From Trichuris trichiura (Eukaryota > Nematoda > Enoplea > Trichinellida > Trichuridae), in the NCBI GenBank assembly GCA_037903355.1, contig JBAJFE010000053.1, positions 116,906-180,905 of the forward strand: a stretch of 64,000 bases of DNA, written 5' to 3'. The notes beneath the pieces are model-generated. The model did no database searches and was not told the DNA's origin. It saw nothing but the letters and a program-made list of their open reading frames with translations. The translations under genes were made by a program, and so were the position numbers. This document shows, piece by piece, positions 12,994 to 25,143 of this stretch. The stretch's first letter is position 1. Every line of letters begins with the position of its first letter.

Positions 12994-15203
12994 ATGTCGA
13001 CGCCCGACAAACCGGATAGTAAGTCACTGTTGAATTAGTGCCGTTAGCAAAGATGATTGTGTTCAGACGCTATAGTGCCTTTATGCAACAATGCGGTTAG
13101 CAGTGAGAACATCCCTTTGGATGAGCTGATTTCTGTTCGAAGCGGGTCCTCATCCAGCAACAGATCACGAACGTTTTCAGGTTCGAAGTCGGAGGATCAC
13201 GTAGTACGTTGGAACGGCAAAGTACGTTTAATGCAGTGCACCTATTCCGTCCGGCGTTTCTTCTCAGCTATTCAAACGAAGTCGATTAGTCATTGTCGAT
13301 ACACCTTAATGAATCGGGCAACTTATTCATACATTGTTTCTAGGTTTTCTATACTGCCGGCCGTCCGCCGTGGTACGATTGTACTGGCGCGAAACTTCGC
13401 AAACCGTTTATAATCGGTATTGCTGGCGGCAGCGCATCTGGAAAAACGACCGTTGCAAATAGAATTATTGAATCGTTGGATATTCAATGGGTGACACTGC
13501 TAAGTATGGACAGCTTTTACAATGTGCTGTCGAATAGGCAGCACGAAGCCGCAGCGCAGAATCGCTACAACTTTGACCATCCCGACGCTTTTGACTTTGA
13601 ATTGCTACAACGAACGTTGATGCGTTTAAAGGAGGGCAAAAGAGTCGTGGTATGCATGCCCGATAATTGTGCCTTGTTTTTGTACTAAACTGTTTTTTAA
13701 AATTTTATGTTCCGGTTTATAACTTCTCAACGCATCGGCGCGAAAGGCAAAACAAGATCATGTATGGAGCGTCGGTGCTTATTTTCGAAGGAATCTTGGC
13801 TTTCCATAAACGAGAAATTATGGACATTATGGACCTGAAAATATTCGTAGACACCGATGCGGACACCCGTTTGGCTCGTCGACTTCAAAGAGACATTCTG
13901 GAACGCGGCCGTGACATAAACGGTGTTCTCGATCAGTATACCTCATTCGTGAAGGTCAGTAATCGTCATATCTCCTTATATGTTCTTTGTTTGAACGTGC
14001 AGTTGCTTATTTTTCATAAAACTGTCTTGTTCCTTCGTCGGCCTTTTTCCGGATAACATTATGCAAATAATGATTTTCGAAGGGCTTTGCATTTTTTCAA
14101 TTTCGGCCGCCTTACATTGCCTTTCCTTTGTAGCCTGCTTTTGACAGTTTCATTGCGCCAACGATGAGATATGCGGACATAATCATACCTCGCGGCGGAA
14201 GCAATCTTGTCGCTATCGACCTTATTGTAAAGCATATCAAAACGAGGCTTCTCGAACACGATTGCAAGAATCGGGCCGCTCTTGCCAATGGTCAACTGTT
14301 GAGTTGTAATGGTTCTTTGCCGCCATCTTTGCATCTGCTCAAGCAAGGACCTCAAATAAGGGTAACGTATCCTTACAATTAACTTTATTTCCGTATGTCC
14401 TACTGTAGTTTTGCATACTAATATTTTTGCGTTGGCGATTGCGTAAGGTCCATTCGCTGCGGTCCCGTAGCTTTATATGCGCAAATGGTCAAGCATTTTT
14501 TTTCTTGACTCGCAATGGCTAGAATTAGGATGATGACAAAATTTTTTAGGGTCTACATGCATTGATTCGTAATAGAAAGGCAACTAGATGCGAATTTATC
14601 TTCTACTCCAATCGTCTGATGCGTTTGCTGATTGAACATTCCCTTTCACTATTGCCTTTTGAAGAATGTATTGTGGAAACACCTCAGGGCACCAGATACC
14701 GCGGAAAGCGACGTAAGGAAAAGAGAATCTGCGGTATTAGCATTCTCAGGGCTGGCGAGACGATGGAAACAGCTCTACGCGAGGTGGTCAAAGATTGCAT
14801 AATCAGCAAAATACTAATTCAGACGAATCCCCAAACGTTGGAACCGGAGCTGTATTACTTAACCTTACCTAAGGATATACATTTGTATCAGATTTTGCTC
14901 ATGGATGCTACGGTAGCTACTGGCGCTGCCGCCATGATGGCCATTCGCATTTTGTTGGATCATGACGTGCCCGAAGAAAATATTACTCTCATGGCATTAT
15001 TGATGGCCGAAGGTGGCGTACAAAGTGTTGCATACGCATTTCCGAAAGTTCGTCTCGTTACAACCGCCGTTGACGATCGGCTGTCGCCAAATTATCATAT
15101 ATTGCCTGGAATAGGCAACTTTGGCGATCGTTATTTTGGTACCGAAATGTCGAGCATTTCCAATGAGAACAATATAGGCGTTGCAAGCGAAGACGAAAAC
15201 TAG
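12994..15203 (+). CDS. UCKL1-like: Uridine-cytidine kinase-like protein (UCKL1 type: kinase + UPRT-like domain)
   Basis: Pyrimidine salvage protein that phosphorylates uridine and cytidine; the C-terminal domain is homologous to uracil phosphoribosyltransferase. Exons: 12994-13018, 13067-13221, 13344-13649, 13709-13954, 14134-14361, 14550-15203. Together they give 537 residues in one frame, close to human UCKL1 (548). Visible motifs: serine-rich N-terminus, [12 protein letters not shown]-loop [74 protein letters not shown]; in the UPRT part [40 protein letters not shown] and [14 protein letters not shown]. The start at 12994 follows an in-frame stop. Four of the five introns are GT-AG. The third (13650-13708) starts GT but ends TTTTAT before GTTCCGG, with no AG available before 13745; this is either a sequence error, a rare splice site or damage. 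Confidence 0.92.
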
Positions 15204-17942
15204 CGACAGTCACATTGTTACAGCCTATACAGCTTTTGTGTGCGTACAAGTGATGATTCAGCTCAATAACAGTCTCTCTTTTCACTCCTATAATGCGGCA
15301 TTGTTCGCTTCAATACTGTTGCCGTGGTGAATTGCCCACTTTGCTCACTGCTACACGATATGTTGCAATCGCATTTTTAGCCGTTGTTTTCATGTTGTTC
15401 TGTTTGCTCCGCTCAACGCACTGTTTGAGATAGCAGTTCATCAATCTCACTTGCAGGTGGGTGCCTGGTGATCTATTGTCTAGTTCTGTTGACCGGTTAT
15501 CTTTGAACCGCTGCTATTGCCATTGTCGCCAAGCGACGTTGGTTTCTCTTTCACTTTCCGTACCGCAAAAGTGACACAACTGCTCTTCTTCGAGGACGAA
15601 GACTTTTTACAATTTGCTTAGTAGTTTGATAATATTATGCTTTCTACGTTTTTTCAACGGCTCGCGATAAATATCTGCTACTGAAGTATTAGTTGTTTGA
15701 AAATGTGAACCCTCATATCGTGGCTGTGTTGGCATTTCTACTCTTTGGATGTTGAAGATAGAAATGTTGCTAATTTCTCACCCGAAGAAGTCTTTAACCA
15801 AAAGCTGGTGACGGCACGGGTCGAAATAAGTATGACTGAAAGTCGGAAGATCCAATGGTCGAAATATAGAAATTCAAAATCCTGACAGCCGGCTACATTA
15901 CAGAACGATCAAAACTTCGAAAGTCACCTTATGACTTTCGGTATTTTGACCATTCAATGCTTTGACTTTTTCTCTTCCAACTTTCGGTTTTATATAACCT
16001 CTACCGCGATGACACCTGTGAACACCCTAACTGTATGTTGTGAAAACTGTAACGCCCGTTAAAAGAAGCCCAATTTTTAGGCACTTTTAACATTTTGTCC
16101 CTTAAATAAACAGAAAGGGAAATCTGTCCCATATTTCCCACATTAAAAAAAACTCACTTACCTTTTCTTTTTACCCACCAATTCGTCCTTATTCAGTGAC
16201 TATAATCAACTGCGTACCATCCTAAAATGTTCACAATTTTTTTGATTAATTCTAACATGGATTTTTATACATGTTGTGTGACTCACACTTTATATTAATA
16301 ATGCATTAAAGGCATTATAATTTATTGTTCTATAAGACAGGTAAGTTGTTTGATTTTTGGGACGCAACGCTTGCGGACAAATGCTCGCCTGTTTTATCAC
16401 TGCTGGCCGTAGCGTTTCTTCACGAACGTCATACATGTTGCCGACAAGGAACTGCTGCTTTCACCGATTCGCTCCACGGTGCACTGAATAAAGGCAACAA
16501 AATTGCAATGGTTTCAGTCCATCAGACTCGTCAACTTGTCCTATCATCTTCTGAGTGGAGAGGCTCCTTTCAAGACAGTTAATCCAACACGACCGCCTTA
16601 GCTTGGTAAGTAAAGCGAAAGTGGATTGTTACTACCAAAAAGCGAAAAAAAGACTGTAATTGTTTACCGCGAAACCACCGCATGACAAATGTTCGACTTT
16701 CGCATCAAACTAAGTAAAAAGTTTTAAATTTACCAACGTAAACTTAAGCGCGCGCCCACACACCACATCACACCGCGCCGCGCCACACTGCGAGCTTACA
16801 GCAGACGCACTAAACTGACGGGCAGTTTGTCCATTTTATATACGCTAAAAATCAGTTTTATCCAAATTAATCGCTGACCCTTTGTAGTTCGCTCTAATTG
16901 GCTTAGAAACACAAATTGACGTTGTTTCTTCAATTAGCTGCTTTATTTTAGGAAATGAATCGACTGACGTTCTGCTGTAGTTCGTTTACTCTACGTAAGT
17001 ACTATTGCTGTATTGTTTACGATGAGGAAGGTAATGCAAATTAGCTGGCCGTATTTGCTTAAGTGTTTCTATTACAATTTACGTAAACATATTGAGCAAG
17101 CATACCGTGGTCAGATTCATGAAAAAAACGAAACAACCAATATTTGTATCACTTATCCGTTGACCATAATAGAAACAATATAGGTTCTATCCTTGCTGGA
17201 AATTCCATTGTTTGTATTTTGAACAAAAATTTTTCATCACGTCAATAGCATCGGATAAAAATTTATAATTGGTTGATAATGTATTTGTTATATATACGCA
17301 CTGTTAAATTCTTGATAAGCAAGCAATCTATACTATTTGATATGACGTTGAACTGATTAATTTTGCATCCCTGGTTCATATAAACATTAACAGATTGTTC
17401 GTCTTGATTATTATTCATTTAATCTCTTTATTGGATCATCCGTAAAGTGGGATTGCGCTTCTTTACACTGTGAAATTGTAATTGAGCCAGTACTGACCAG
17501 TTAGCACATCATTGTCAGCTGTTGTCTTCTTTGCATCTTTTTTCCTCAAGCGCTTTTTTCACTGCGAAACATTTTAACGTCTGTGGTTTTCTAATAACAG
17601 TTTGAAGGTTTTGAAACGTTAGCAGTTCAGCACACGTTTCAATAAGTATGCTAGATGAAAGAATTCCTCATTTTACTCTAAAGTTTCAATCCTAAAGGAG
17701 TAATTATCACTGGTGAAATTGAAAAGATACGTAGACGCCAATTCCAATGATACGTATTGAAATGTTGGTAAAATAGTTTGTTTGCACATTTTGTAAACTT
17801 TTTCAAAACAGCATTAACCGATGTCTGATTCGTATAACTTGTGCAATTTCACTACGAATGCAGGAATATGAAACTAAGAATTTACAATTTTGCAACCTTA
17901 ATTTAATTAATTGCAAAATTAATTAAGTACTCGAACGATCGG
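15204..17942. other. Intergenic, no gene supported
   Basis: Downstream of the UCKL1-like gene. An 85-codon plus-strand open frame at 16325-16582 has balanced composition but no domain. At about 16747-16790 there is a small GC-rich, almost purine-free patch (CACACACC, CGCGCCGCGCC). An imperfect inverted repeat around CTTTCGG / CCGAAAG lies at 15838-15995. Confidence 0.5.
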
Positions 17943-18003
17943 AACCAGCGAATGGACGAGCATTTATTAAGGAAAACCGTACAGACCAATACACTCAATT
18001 TTT

Positions 18004-18044
18004 TCAGAGTTTTCGGAACGCTCAAATTCCGTCGTCAGTGTGAT
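18004..18044 (-). ncRNA. Minimal hammerhead-ribozyme-like motif
   Basis: Minus strand: CTGACGA (18038-18032), stem II GGAA...TTCC, GAAA (18014-18011), then ACTC and a 2-bp closing stem. Stem III is essentially absent. Left arm of the palindrome at 17943-18191. Confidence 0.5.
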
Positions 18045-18087
18045 GGAGGAGTGCTCTTACCGAGGTTCAAAAACGAGCTCTCCTCCA

Positions 18088-18130
18088 TCTCACTGACGAC
18101 AGAACTAAAGCGTTCCGAAAGCTTTCAAAT
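18088..18130 (+). ncRNA. Minimal hammerhead-ribozyme-like motif
   Basis: CTGACGA (18093-18099), stem II GAAC...GTTC, GAAA (18117-18120), GCTT. Closing stem I is weak (1 bp seen). Right arm of the palindrome at 17943-18191. Confidence 0.45.
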
Positions 18131-18191
18131 AAAGTTGACTGCATTGGTTCTGTATATCGTTTCCTAATAATCGCTCATCCATCCGTTGGTA

Positions 18192-19450
18192 GAGCAGCTG
18201 CTTCGTTTAATTACAGATATTAACACGGACAAAAAACGGGAAAAGCCGTAAAAGATGTCCCAAGAGCCGTGAAACATTATCCCGTTACGAAGCAACTTGC
18301 GTTACAAAAAACGAATGTGTTAATGTGAACAAACACTACGGAACAATAACCATTATATACTGATATATTTTCAAATGGAAAAAACGTTTGTTTATTTTTG
18401 ACAATATTAATTTGGACAGATTACCCATTATTTTGCATAAATCGTAGTGAGCTTTAAATACCCAATATGTTTCGGGTCAATTTTTCAGTCGTTTGCATAT
18501 TTGTCAAAGAAGAATAAAGAATGATTTATGGAGATGAATTAGCATGTATACTAATCTGCATAGTGTATTCAGTGAGCCTAGGAAAAGATAAGAAAATGGG
18601 AGATTTAAGAATTAAAGAATTGAAAATGAGCAATGGACAAGTAACGTTCTGCAACTCCATGAGAGCAGATGTCCCTTAGTAGCGTTAATAGATTTCCTAA
18701 TACGTCATTGGACGGCAACTGAGAACTGTGTTATCATTAGTATTATTTAACGTGTTTCTGTTGCTTACGGGTGCAAAGAAACGGTTGTTTAGCGCTAGGA
18801 TATTTGATAGTTATTAATCGATAAATCGTTTCATTCCATTCGGCTTCTTTGCGGCTTAACATTCAGGTAAAATTGTTGTTTTGGTTGGATCAGTGATGGG
18901 TTCTTATTGGTTCTTTTGAAGCACGAGTAAAGCTTCTGTCGTTTGCAGCTTTTTGCTGGAATACATTCTTCTCTTCTATCGGCAACCTTGACGATGACGG
19001 GAAGTCAGCATTTTGCAACCATTTCCATTATCACTATCGCTGAAGACAGTCGAGTAGGGTTGAATGGTCAAAAAAGAAATAGAATCTTTTCTGATGAACG
19101 AGTGCCACCGGAAGCAAGGCCACCATAACCGACATGTGCTGCTTAGTATTCTACTTTGCGCTATTCTAGAAAGAGTTGGACCTCTTCTGCAACCAAACAT
19201 ATAAGTACAACAAGAAGAACAACTTTACCATGAAGACGAAAAATCAGAACAGCTTTCTGCTAATAATAATATGTTAGCTTAGCTCCTAATAGCAATGAGG
19301 AGAACTCACTATAACTTCTAAGTGCGCATTTTCGTGGGAAAGTATCTTTCACTGTTGGAAAAGAAAACAATGGGTAGACATCATTTTCGAAACACGTTGA
19401 CAGACAAATCTATAGCGGTTATAAACGGCGGTACACGTAGAGCCTATACT
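18192..19450. other. No gene supported
   Basis: AT-rich. One open stretch at about 18950-19126 follows a plausible acceptor (TTTGCAG) but has no recognisable domain and no partner exon. The remainder shows nothing. Confidence 0.45.
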
Positions 19451-19615
19451 TCAGATGAGTAGCTGATTTTCCAATGTTATTACCTCTGGGAAGTTATTAC
19501 AAACAACATACATGGCACATTAGAGCAAAGCCCATAGACGAGAATGAATTCATCTCGGAAGAACTAAATGATCTTTGAAAGACGATCAAGGAAGACATAT
19601 TTTTAACAAATCTCA
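19451..19615 (+). repeat. Direct repeat, copy 1 (partner 20816-20980)
   Basis: About 165 bp paralogous to 20816-20980. It starts TCAGATG(A/C)GTAGCTGAT and ends in a TCAACAAA-like segment. Copy 2 is immediately followed by a hammerhead-like motif, so both are probably the same region of a Penelope-like element end. Confidence 0.65.
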
Positions 19616-20340
19616 CACTAACGATCACTGATAGGAAACAACGGAATGAAAACCATAACTGTAAATGATCTTTTCAAATATCGCTCATTAGGGAGAAAGA
19701 TAAGGGAATTGGGAAAGTCTCTTAAATTTTAATTAAAGAACAAAAAGGTCATCCAATATCTACTCCATAATCTGAAGCGACAAACTGTTAGTTTCGGAGG
19801 ACAAACGTTATGGCATCTTAAACGAAGTTGAATGCAGCTGATCGAACCTTTATGCTGAAGAAACTGGGTTAAACATAAGTGAAAGATTCAAAGAACATAA
19901 GAAGCATTTAATTTGGTTCATGTTTACTCATTTGAGGAGCAATGTCTCTCCGGTTTAATACATTGAGCATTATAGCAAAAAATTACACACATATATTCAT
20001 GAAAAATGCTTACCAAGGGCGACATGATAAAGAGAAATTCAGTCTGCAAGAAATGCTAAACCGACGCGGCCAATAAACAACCCAACCATGATCCCTCATT
20101 ATTGCTATTTTTGAAAATCATAAAAGCTGATAAGAAAATTCTGCTGTGCGGAAAGAATTGCATCGCGAAATTGCGCTGTTCTATAGCATATGGAGAATCC
20201 CATTGAACATGAAAACGGTTAGAGTCTCAGCTACAGGGTGAATAATTTGAGCAATCAGTCAATGAAAAAAATGGAAAGGTAAAGAATGGTTATAAGTTCG
20301 TACTCTAATAAATCATAGCAAGAGAAAACCAACCCTTTTG
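19616..20340 (+). mobile_element. Penelope-like element fragment: RT C-terminus and GIY-YIG nuclease, decayed
   Basis: Plus strand, interrupted by stops. Around 19690-19730 it reads KIRELGKSLKF, the linker that follows the reverse transcriptase in Penelope-like elements. At 19824-19914 it reads EVECS, a stop, then LYAEETGLNISERFKEHKKH, matching the GIY-YIG core (C-x-C ... Y-x-G-E-T-G ... L-x-x-R-x-x-E-H). The catalytic glycine of YxGETG is replaced by glutamate. It is a non-functional relic. Upstream RT palm motifs are not visible. Confidence 0.7.
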
Positions 20341-20614
20341 TCCCTATATGCTGAAAAAATTGTACTCTCCCGCCTAATTCACACTCTATCGGTCGACATT
20401 CTCTTCGAGGTTATTTGCTACGAGAACGAAATAAATTGAAGGCTTCCTCGTCGAATCAGGAACGCTTTCGCGTCACCTCTGTTTTCTTCTCTACCGTGTT
20501 TTGATCCGCAATTTTCTTTTACAGGTCGGCGAGCTTGACTGTGAGAATGCCGTACGTACTTCAGTCTCCACACCGATATAATAATTAGTTTGATACTGTT
20601 AATGACATTAATTT

Positions 20615-20660
20615 TAGTACCGCTGAGGACGGGTCGCGCGCGGCTCGAAAGCTACGGAAT
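20615..20660 (+). ncRNA. Minimal hammerhead-ribozyme-like motif
   Basis: CTGAGGA (20623-20629), GAAA (20647-20650), GCTA, and closing stem I ACCG/CGG of 3 bp. Stem II (GGGTC...GGCTC) pairs poorly and may have mutated. An AACGGGAC tract follows about 40 nt downstream, as at the other copies. Confidence 0.5.
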
Positions 20661-20815
20661 CTTATTAAAAGTTTTGTATTTTAACGGGACGAATTCCATA
20701 AGAAACAATTAAAACATGAAAAAACGGCATATTTAAATTATGAAATATTTGTATTACAAACAAGCGATTTTCAGGAGGAGAAAGCATTTGCGCGAAATCC
20801 AGCATAACCTATGCT

Positions 20816-20980
20816 TCAGATGCGTAGCTGATCCTCCACTATTACTAACTCTGAGCCGTAACTACAGACACTACACAAGGCATACTAGTGCAACGTTAAT
20901 AAAGCACAATGAATTTATTCTCGAAAAATTAAATGACTTCTGAAAGGCGAATTAAGGAAGAGGAGTTCTCAACAAACCTG
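20816..20980 (+). repeat. Direct repeat, copy 2 (partner 19451-19615)
   Basis: Paralogous to 19451-19615 at equal length. The preceding bases (20740-20815) are open and read RRRKHLREIQHNL. The copy runs directly into the hammerhead-like motif at 20989, placing it at the 3' end of a retroelement unit. Confidence 0.65.
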
Positions 20981-20983
20981 ATT

Positions 20984-21025
20984 TTGCGCTGAAGACGGGA
21001 GCCGTGCCCCCCTGAAAACCTCGCT
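20984..21025 (+). ncRNA. Hammerhead-ribozyme-like motif
   Basis: CTGAAGA (20989-20995), stem II GGG...CCC, GAAA (21014-21017), and closing stem I GCG/CGC. The cleavage-site dinucleotide is not the usual UH, so it may be decayed. Confidence 0.45.
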
Positions 21026-21335
21026 TCATGAAAGTTTCCACTTGCTCGAAATTCCGTGCTTCAATTACGCAATAGGTACTTATACTGTTATAGCGGTTCT
21101 ATTGAGAGTTATAGATCAGACTGATGAAGATTTATAACATCAAATTACAATGTTTTTTAAAAAGACGAAGAAAAGAAAAAAATCACAATCTTGTTACCAG
21201 GCAAAGTTTAAAAACGTTAAACAAAACAGGCAAATTCAGCAACATCCATAAAAGTTAGAACAATAACTTTCATCACTTCTTTATACGGTATGTTTTCTTG
21301 CCCGTTGGTGGATTCTGGAATTAAACCAAAACAAA

Positions 21336-21450
21336 TGCCCTAACAACGGATGGATGAGCAATTATTAAGGAAAAATACAGAACAAACACTTAGCAGTTTC
21401 GTAGCTTTCAGGACTAACCTTGTCCCGTCGTCAGCGATGGTGGTAGTGTA
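21336..21450 (-). ncRNA. Minimal hammerhead-ribozyme-like motif with conserved downstream tail
   Basis: Minus strand: CTGACGA (21434-21428), stem II GGGAC...GTCCT, GAAA (21409-21406), GCTA, and closing stem I ATCG/CGA(A) of 3 bp. The downstream tail ends in GCTCATCCATCCGTTGTTAG (21358-21339), shared with other copies. Adjacent sequence at 21290-21320 (CAACGGGCAAGAAAACATAC on the minus strand) matches the second tail type found at 40980-41014. Confidence 0.6.
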
Positions 21451-22074
21451 ACTCAAAATCTCTATGTAACTCAAAATCAAAATGTTATATGAAACAGTTT
21501 CGCGCTGAAGACGCAAAGAACAGTTTTCCGAAGGCTACGCTAATTTAAATAAGCTTTGATGGTTCGCACTTTCATAAACCATTATGAAATCATATGCAAC
21601 AAGTTATAATTCAATATAGTCATATAAGGTAGGTGAGTATTTTTTTGCATGTGATACAAATTTGAAATAATTTGTGATAGAAAACGGTTAGTAGCGAAAG
21701 AGATGAGCTGAGACATGCGATAAATGCGATATCATGGCCATATCGACTTGCATTAGATAAGAGAGAGATAAAATTTGTGCCCAACAGCCTCAGGCAAATC
21801 ACTTTAAGCATAACGCCCAGTGCTGCGCAGCATCATCGCTTATTGCAATTCGGTCGACAGATAATTAGGTCGTGTGCACTGTTTGCCTAAGGTAACCAAT
21901 CGTTGGATAAGATAACAGGAGCAAAGTGAGGTCACGTTGAGCGTTTGCCTTTTATTGATAAAAACGGCTGGTTCGTGTGGCTGCATTTCTTTCATCCCAT
22001 TCCAATTCCACCTTTCCTGTTGGAAAGGAAATTTCAGGTGATACATTTTTTACCTGTTTTGTGTTTATTCGCAG
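21451..22074. other. No gene supported
   Basis: Open frames occur on both strands around 21840-22139, but neither has a recognisable domain. A decayed CTGAAGA-type motif without a clean GAAA partner lies at about 21508-21545. Confidence 0.45.
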
Positions 22075-24136
22075 ATATCAAAGCATCTTGGCCAACAGGG
22101 ATGGTACCAGAGCAACAGAGTATAACGTTCGTTCCTTAAATGTTCATTAGTCTATTGCTACACAACTTTTCAAAAATTCAATAAATGCTACAAAAGAATA
22201 CTTATTTATGCCCATTCTGTTTCAGGTGACATTAATACGTTGGTAGATCAGCGAACGCAAACGGACGCTGTAACGACGTATACGCTCAAATGGTCTTATG
22301 TTTTCTTTCAAACAACTTCACAACTTCAGATTGCATACTATTGCAAGCCAATCCTGAGCAGTGCATTCATAGAGACGTTCTTTTTCCTCTGCAAACGTCA
22401 ATTTTCGATTCAAAAACTGGTATGTGTTAATGCCCAAATCCTGGCTACGTTCAACGCAGCGTATGACAGCTCTTTGTAGATAAGTGGGCACCAGCGACTA
22501 CTGGCCATTATCAAGGTATTTATCAGTAACCGCGCAACCAATATTTGATACGAAAACGCACACAACAGCAACAAGCTAGCTGCAATGCAGCGGCAACAGT
22601 ACCGATGAATAGCTGAAAGCCGCAACTACAATTTATTTCTGCGTATTACCATTGCTTTTATGCACACCTGTGATTATTGCGTTACCTTCGTTATCCGCAA
22701 AATGTTTGTTGGCTTTTTGTTTAATTCTTCTGCTTATATGGCCACAGACAGTTGCCTACGCCATGACATTCCAGCCGACGATAAGAAGAATTTGGTAAGT
22801 TTGCATTTTATCCTTTTAATGAGAATAGAAAGGAAGCTTAAACCGTTCAACGGGGCCAGAAGAGAAGAAAGAATGGACGAACAGGAAATGCCACTTATCA
22901 GTATCAGTAAGAGCACCACTCCGTAATATGTGGCTAAAATAGCAGTGCAGAATTAGAAGGCTAGACATTTACTTATAACAAATGTAGGAAACCTAACTGG
23001 CCCAGAGTAAGCTTTTAAGCCTTTAAGTAGAAGTTCAACGTAGCACCTGTTTAAAAAGCGGAGTCATTATGCTTACAAGCAAAAGTCTAAGCGAGGAGAC
23101 GAATCTTTCCTTAGAGAATATATTGGATTCAGTAGCACTAAGATTAAGCCCGCCTGAAATTAGCGGAAGATACAGCGACATTATTGCTGTAAGAAATGTA
23201 TGTCCCAAGACAATTAAATCATAATTCTATCAAGGTACAGACTGTGCACTTTTTAAATGAAATTCGGCGTGAAGATACTATTACAATCTTTAAGTTGTAA
23301 GCTTTGTTACGATCCGACCAATGCCAATTCTTAAAGTTGAAAATTTCGAGAGATGACTAGCAGTGGCAGATCTCAAGGAGTAAGTTATGTGTTGTATAGG
23401 CTTCCATTTCCAAAATTCAGCAAAAGGTGGCCTTTTGTTGTCGACGAATTCTGATCTGTTTAGCAAGTTTACAGTTTTTCTGACTTCTTATTTCACACTT
23501 CCTTAAAATAAGCTCTACGCTTGCCGAAGGCATCACATTACAAGTAATACGTAGAGTGCTTTTCCTTTTCAACTGTTAAAAGTAAGCCTGTTGTGTAGGA
23601 AGTAACCGCTTTTAAGACCATTTCTTTAGAGTAAGCACGACCAACACGCAAAAATAGGTTATTTACGTTAGAAGAAGTATGAACTATCAGGGACACAAAA
23701 CAGTTGATTTTATCGAAGAAAAGGTTAATGAGCTGTCTAAAACCGTAATAAAACGGATTTTAGGTGTTTCAAAACTAACTTATTAAAGATGGCATTTTCA
23801 AAGCATCTTCTTATACTGTTTTCCTCCAGGCAGTTTGAGTAAAACTAACCAATTTGCAGTTGTTCGTTTTATTTGTAGATTAAGAAATGCGACCTAGCGT
23901 CCACTTCAAATGCATCGACAAAACATCATTGGTCACATTTCGATGTTAGGTGGAACCAGTCGAAGATACCAACTGACTCAACAACCATACGACCTGTCGA
24001 AGATGCGGTAAGTAGTCAGATTTTGTCCAGTGTTCCATGTATTGCATTATCTGCAAAGCCAGCATCAATGCAGCAGCGCGTCCAACTAACGATCAATGCA
24101 TATCAAGCGGTAATCATGCGAGCAGAAAAAATTTAG
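22075..24136 (+). CDS. Candidate multi-exon gene, product unrecognised
   Basis: I do not recognise the product. Several plus-strand open segments carry plausible splice borders: 22075-22103 (after CGCAG, before GTACC), 22226-22292 (after TTTCAG; phase-compatible with the former, reading GDINTLVDQRTQTD), about 22330-22420 (reads QANPEQCIHRDVLFPLQTS, then GTATGTG), about 22748-22794 (reads SCLRHDIPADDKKNL, then GTAAGT), about 23041-23178 (reads ENILDSVALRLSPPEISGR, then GTAAGA) and a terminal 85-codon segment 23879-24136 after TTTGTAG. Not all phases join cleanly, so exons are missing or some are spurious. An alternative 3' frame at 24058-24258 ending GGENANGGNSFVSTP is also open. A host gene is plausible but unproven. 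Confidence 0.35.
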
Positions 24137-25143
24137 CTTCATCTCCAACACGTAACAGACTTGCAAACAGTCGGCAGCTGACTTTGCGAAATACACTGTT
24201 CCAAAGAAAAGGCGGCGAAAATGCAAACGGCGGCAATAGTTTTGTTTCAACGCCTTAAGGTCGACATTGAGTAAACTGCACGCCTACAGTAAAAACAACG
24301 CGAAAATTGTAAACGTAATGGAAAAATCCAGCGAATGTAAGACAGTCATTCAGATCAAAACTGATGCAAAATTAGAAATATATGTAAATATCGATTAGTA
24401 CCAAAAATGATGAATAAGGTGAGGACAGCATTCAGCAGCAGAGAAGAGCAATGAAACGTTCAGTAGCCCGTAAAGCTGTCTGATTTTTCACTGTTCAATG
24501 GCGCAAAGAAAACATCATCTAATTTCTGTAATATCATTAATCACAACGAACTATGGGTTTAGCTTTAAACATGTCAGGCTGAGTTGTAAACTATTATTCC
24601 GTAGAACAACCGAATGAACAGAACAAATAAAGAACGAAAGAAGTTTTACAAAGACAACTGCCGCAAAAATAGTAATGAAACGTAGGGAAGATATTACGAA
24701 TAATACATTTTAGCAAAATACAAAAATATCATATAGCATGACAAAGTAATAAGCGTTGGACGGAAACACCGTCTACAGCATAGCCAGCAATTTATTATTA
24801 AGCGTTACGGTATAGTAGTGATTACTTTTCAAAGTGTTTTTATCTTCGTTAATGCTACACAGCAATTCTGTAGCCAAAAAAGACGTCCATTAGTTGTGAA
24901 ATTTTTTTGTGTCTACAAGGAAAATACGCACTGCAGGCATATATGTTATAGTTTGTCATGTGATCTTGTAAAGCACTTTCTTCCCTAAGATAGCCATCTT
25001 TTGCTACGTAGAAAAAAATTTGCTTTACTTTGTTGCTTCTCACCAGCGTGTTTTGGCATAAGTAATATCGCTCATTTACGCGTACCTTTGCTAAATTTTG
25101 CTAAGGAAAAGAATCTTTCCATTTAGGTGTTTCCAACCGGATT

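Larger units (their letters stand above)
17943..18191. repeat. 249-bp palindromic element with a hammerhead-like core in each arm
   Basis: Left arm 17943-18050 and right arm 18081-18191 are inverted copies at roughly 75-80 percent identity, with about 30 bp between them. Each arm carries CTGACGA and GAAA at the expected spacing. The outer ends read AACCAGCGAATGGACGAGC and, inverted, GCTCATCCATCCGTTGGT. The same outer end recurs at 21336, 30490, 31980 and 44876. Confidence 0.8.

Noticed and set aside
18187..18200. GGTAGAGCAG resembling a tRNA D arm
   Set aside because: No anticodon or T arm follows; it belongs to the tail of the palindromic repeat.
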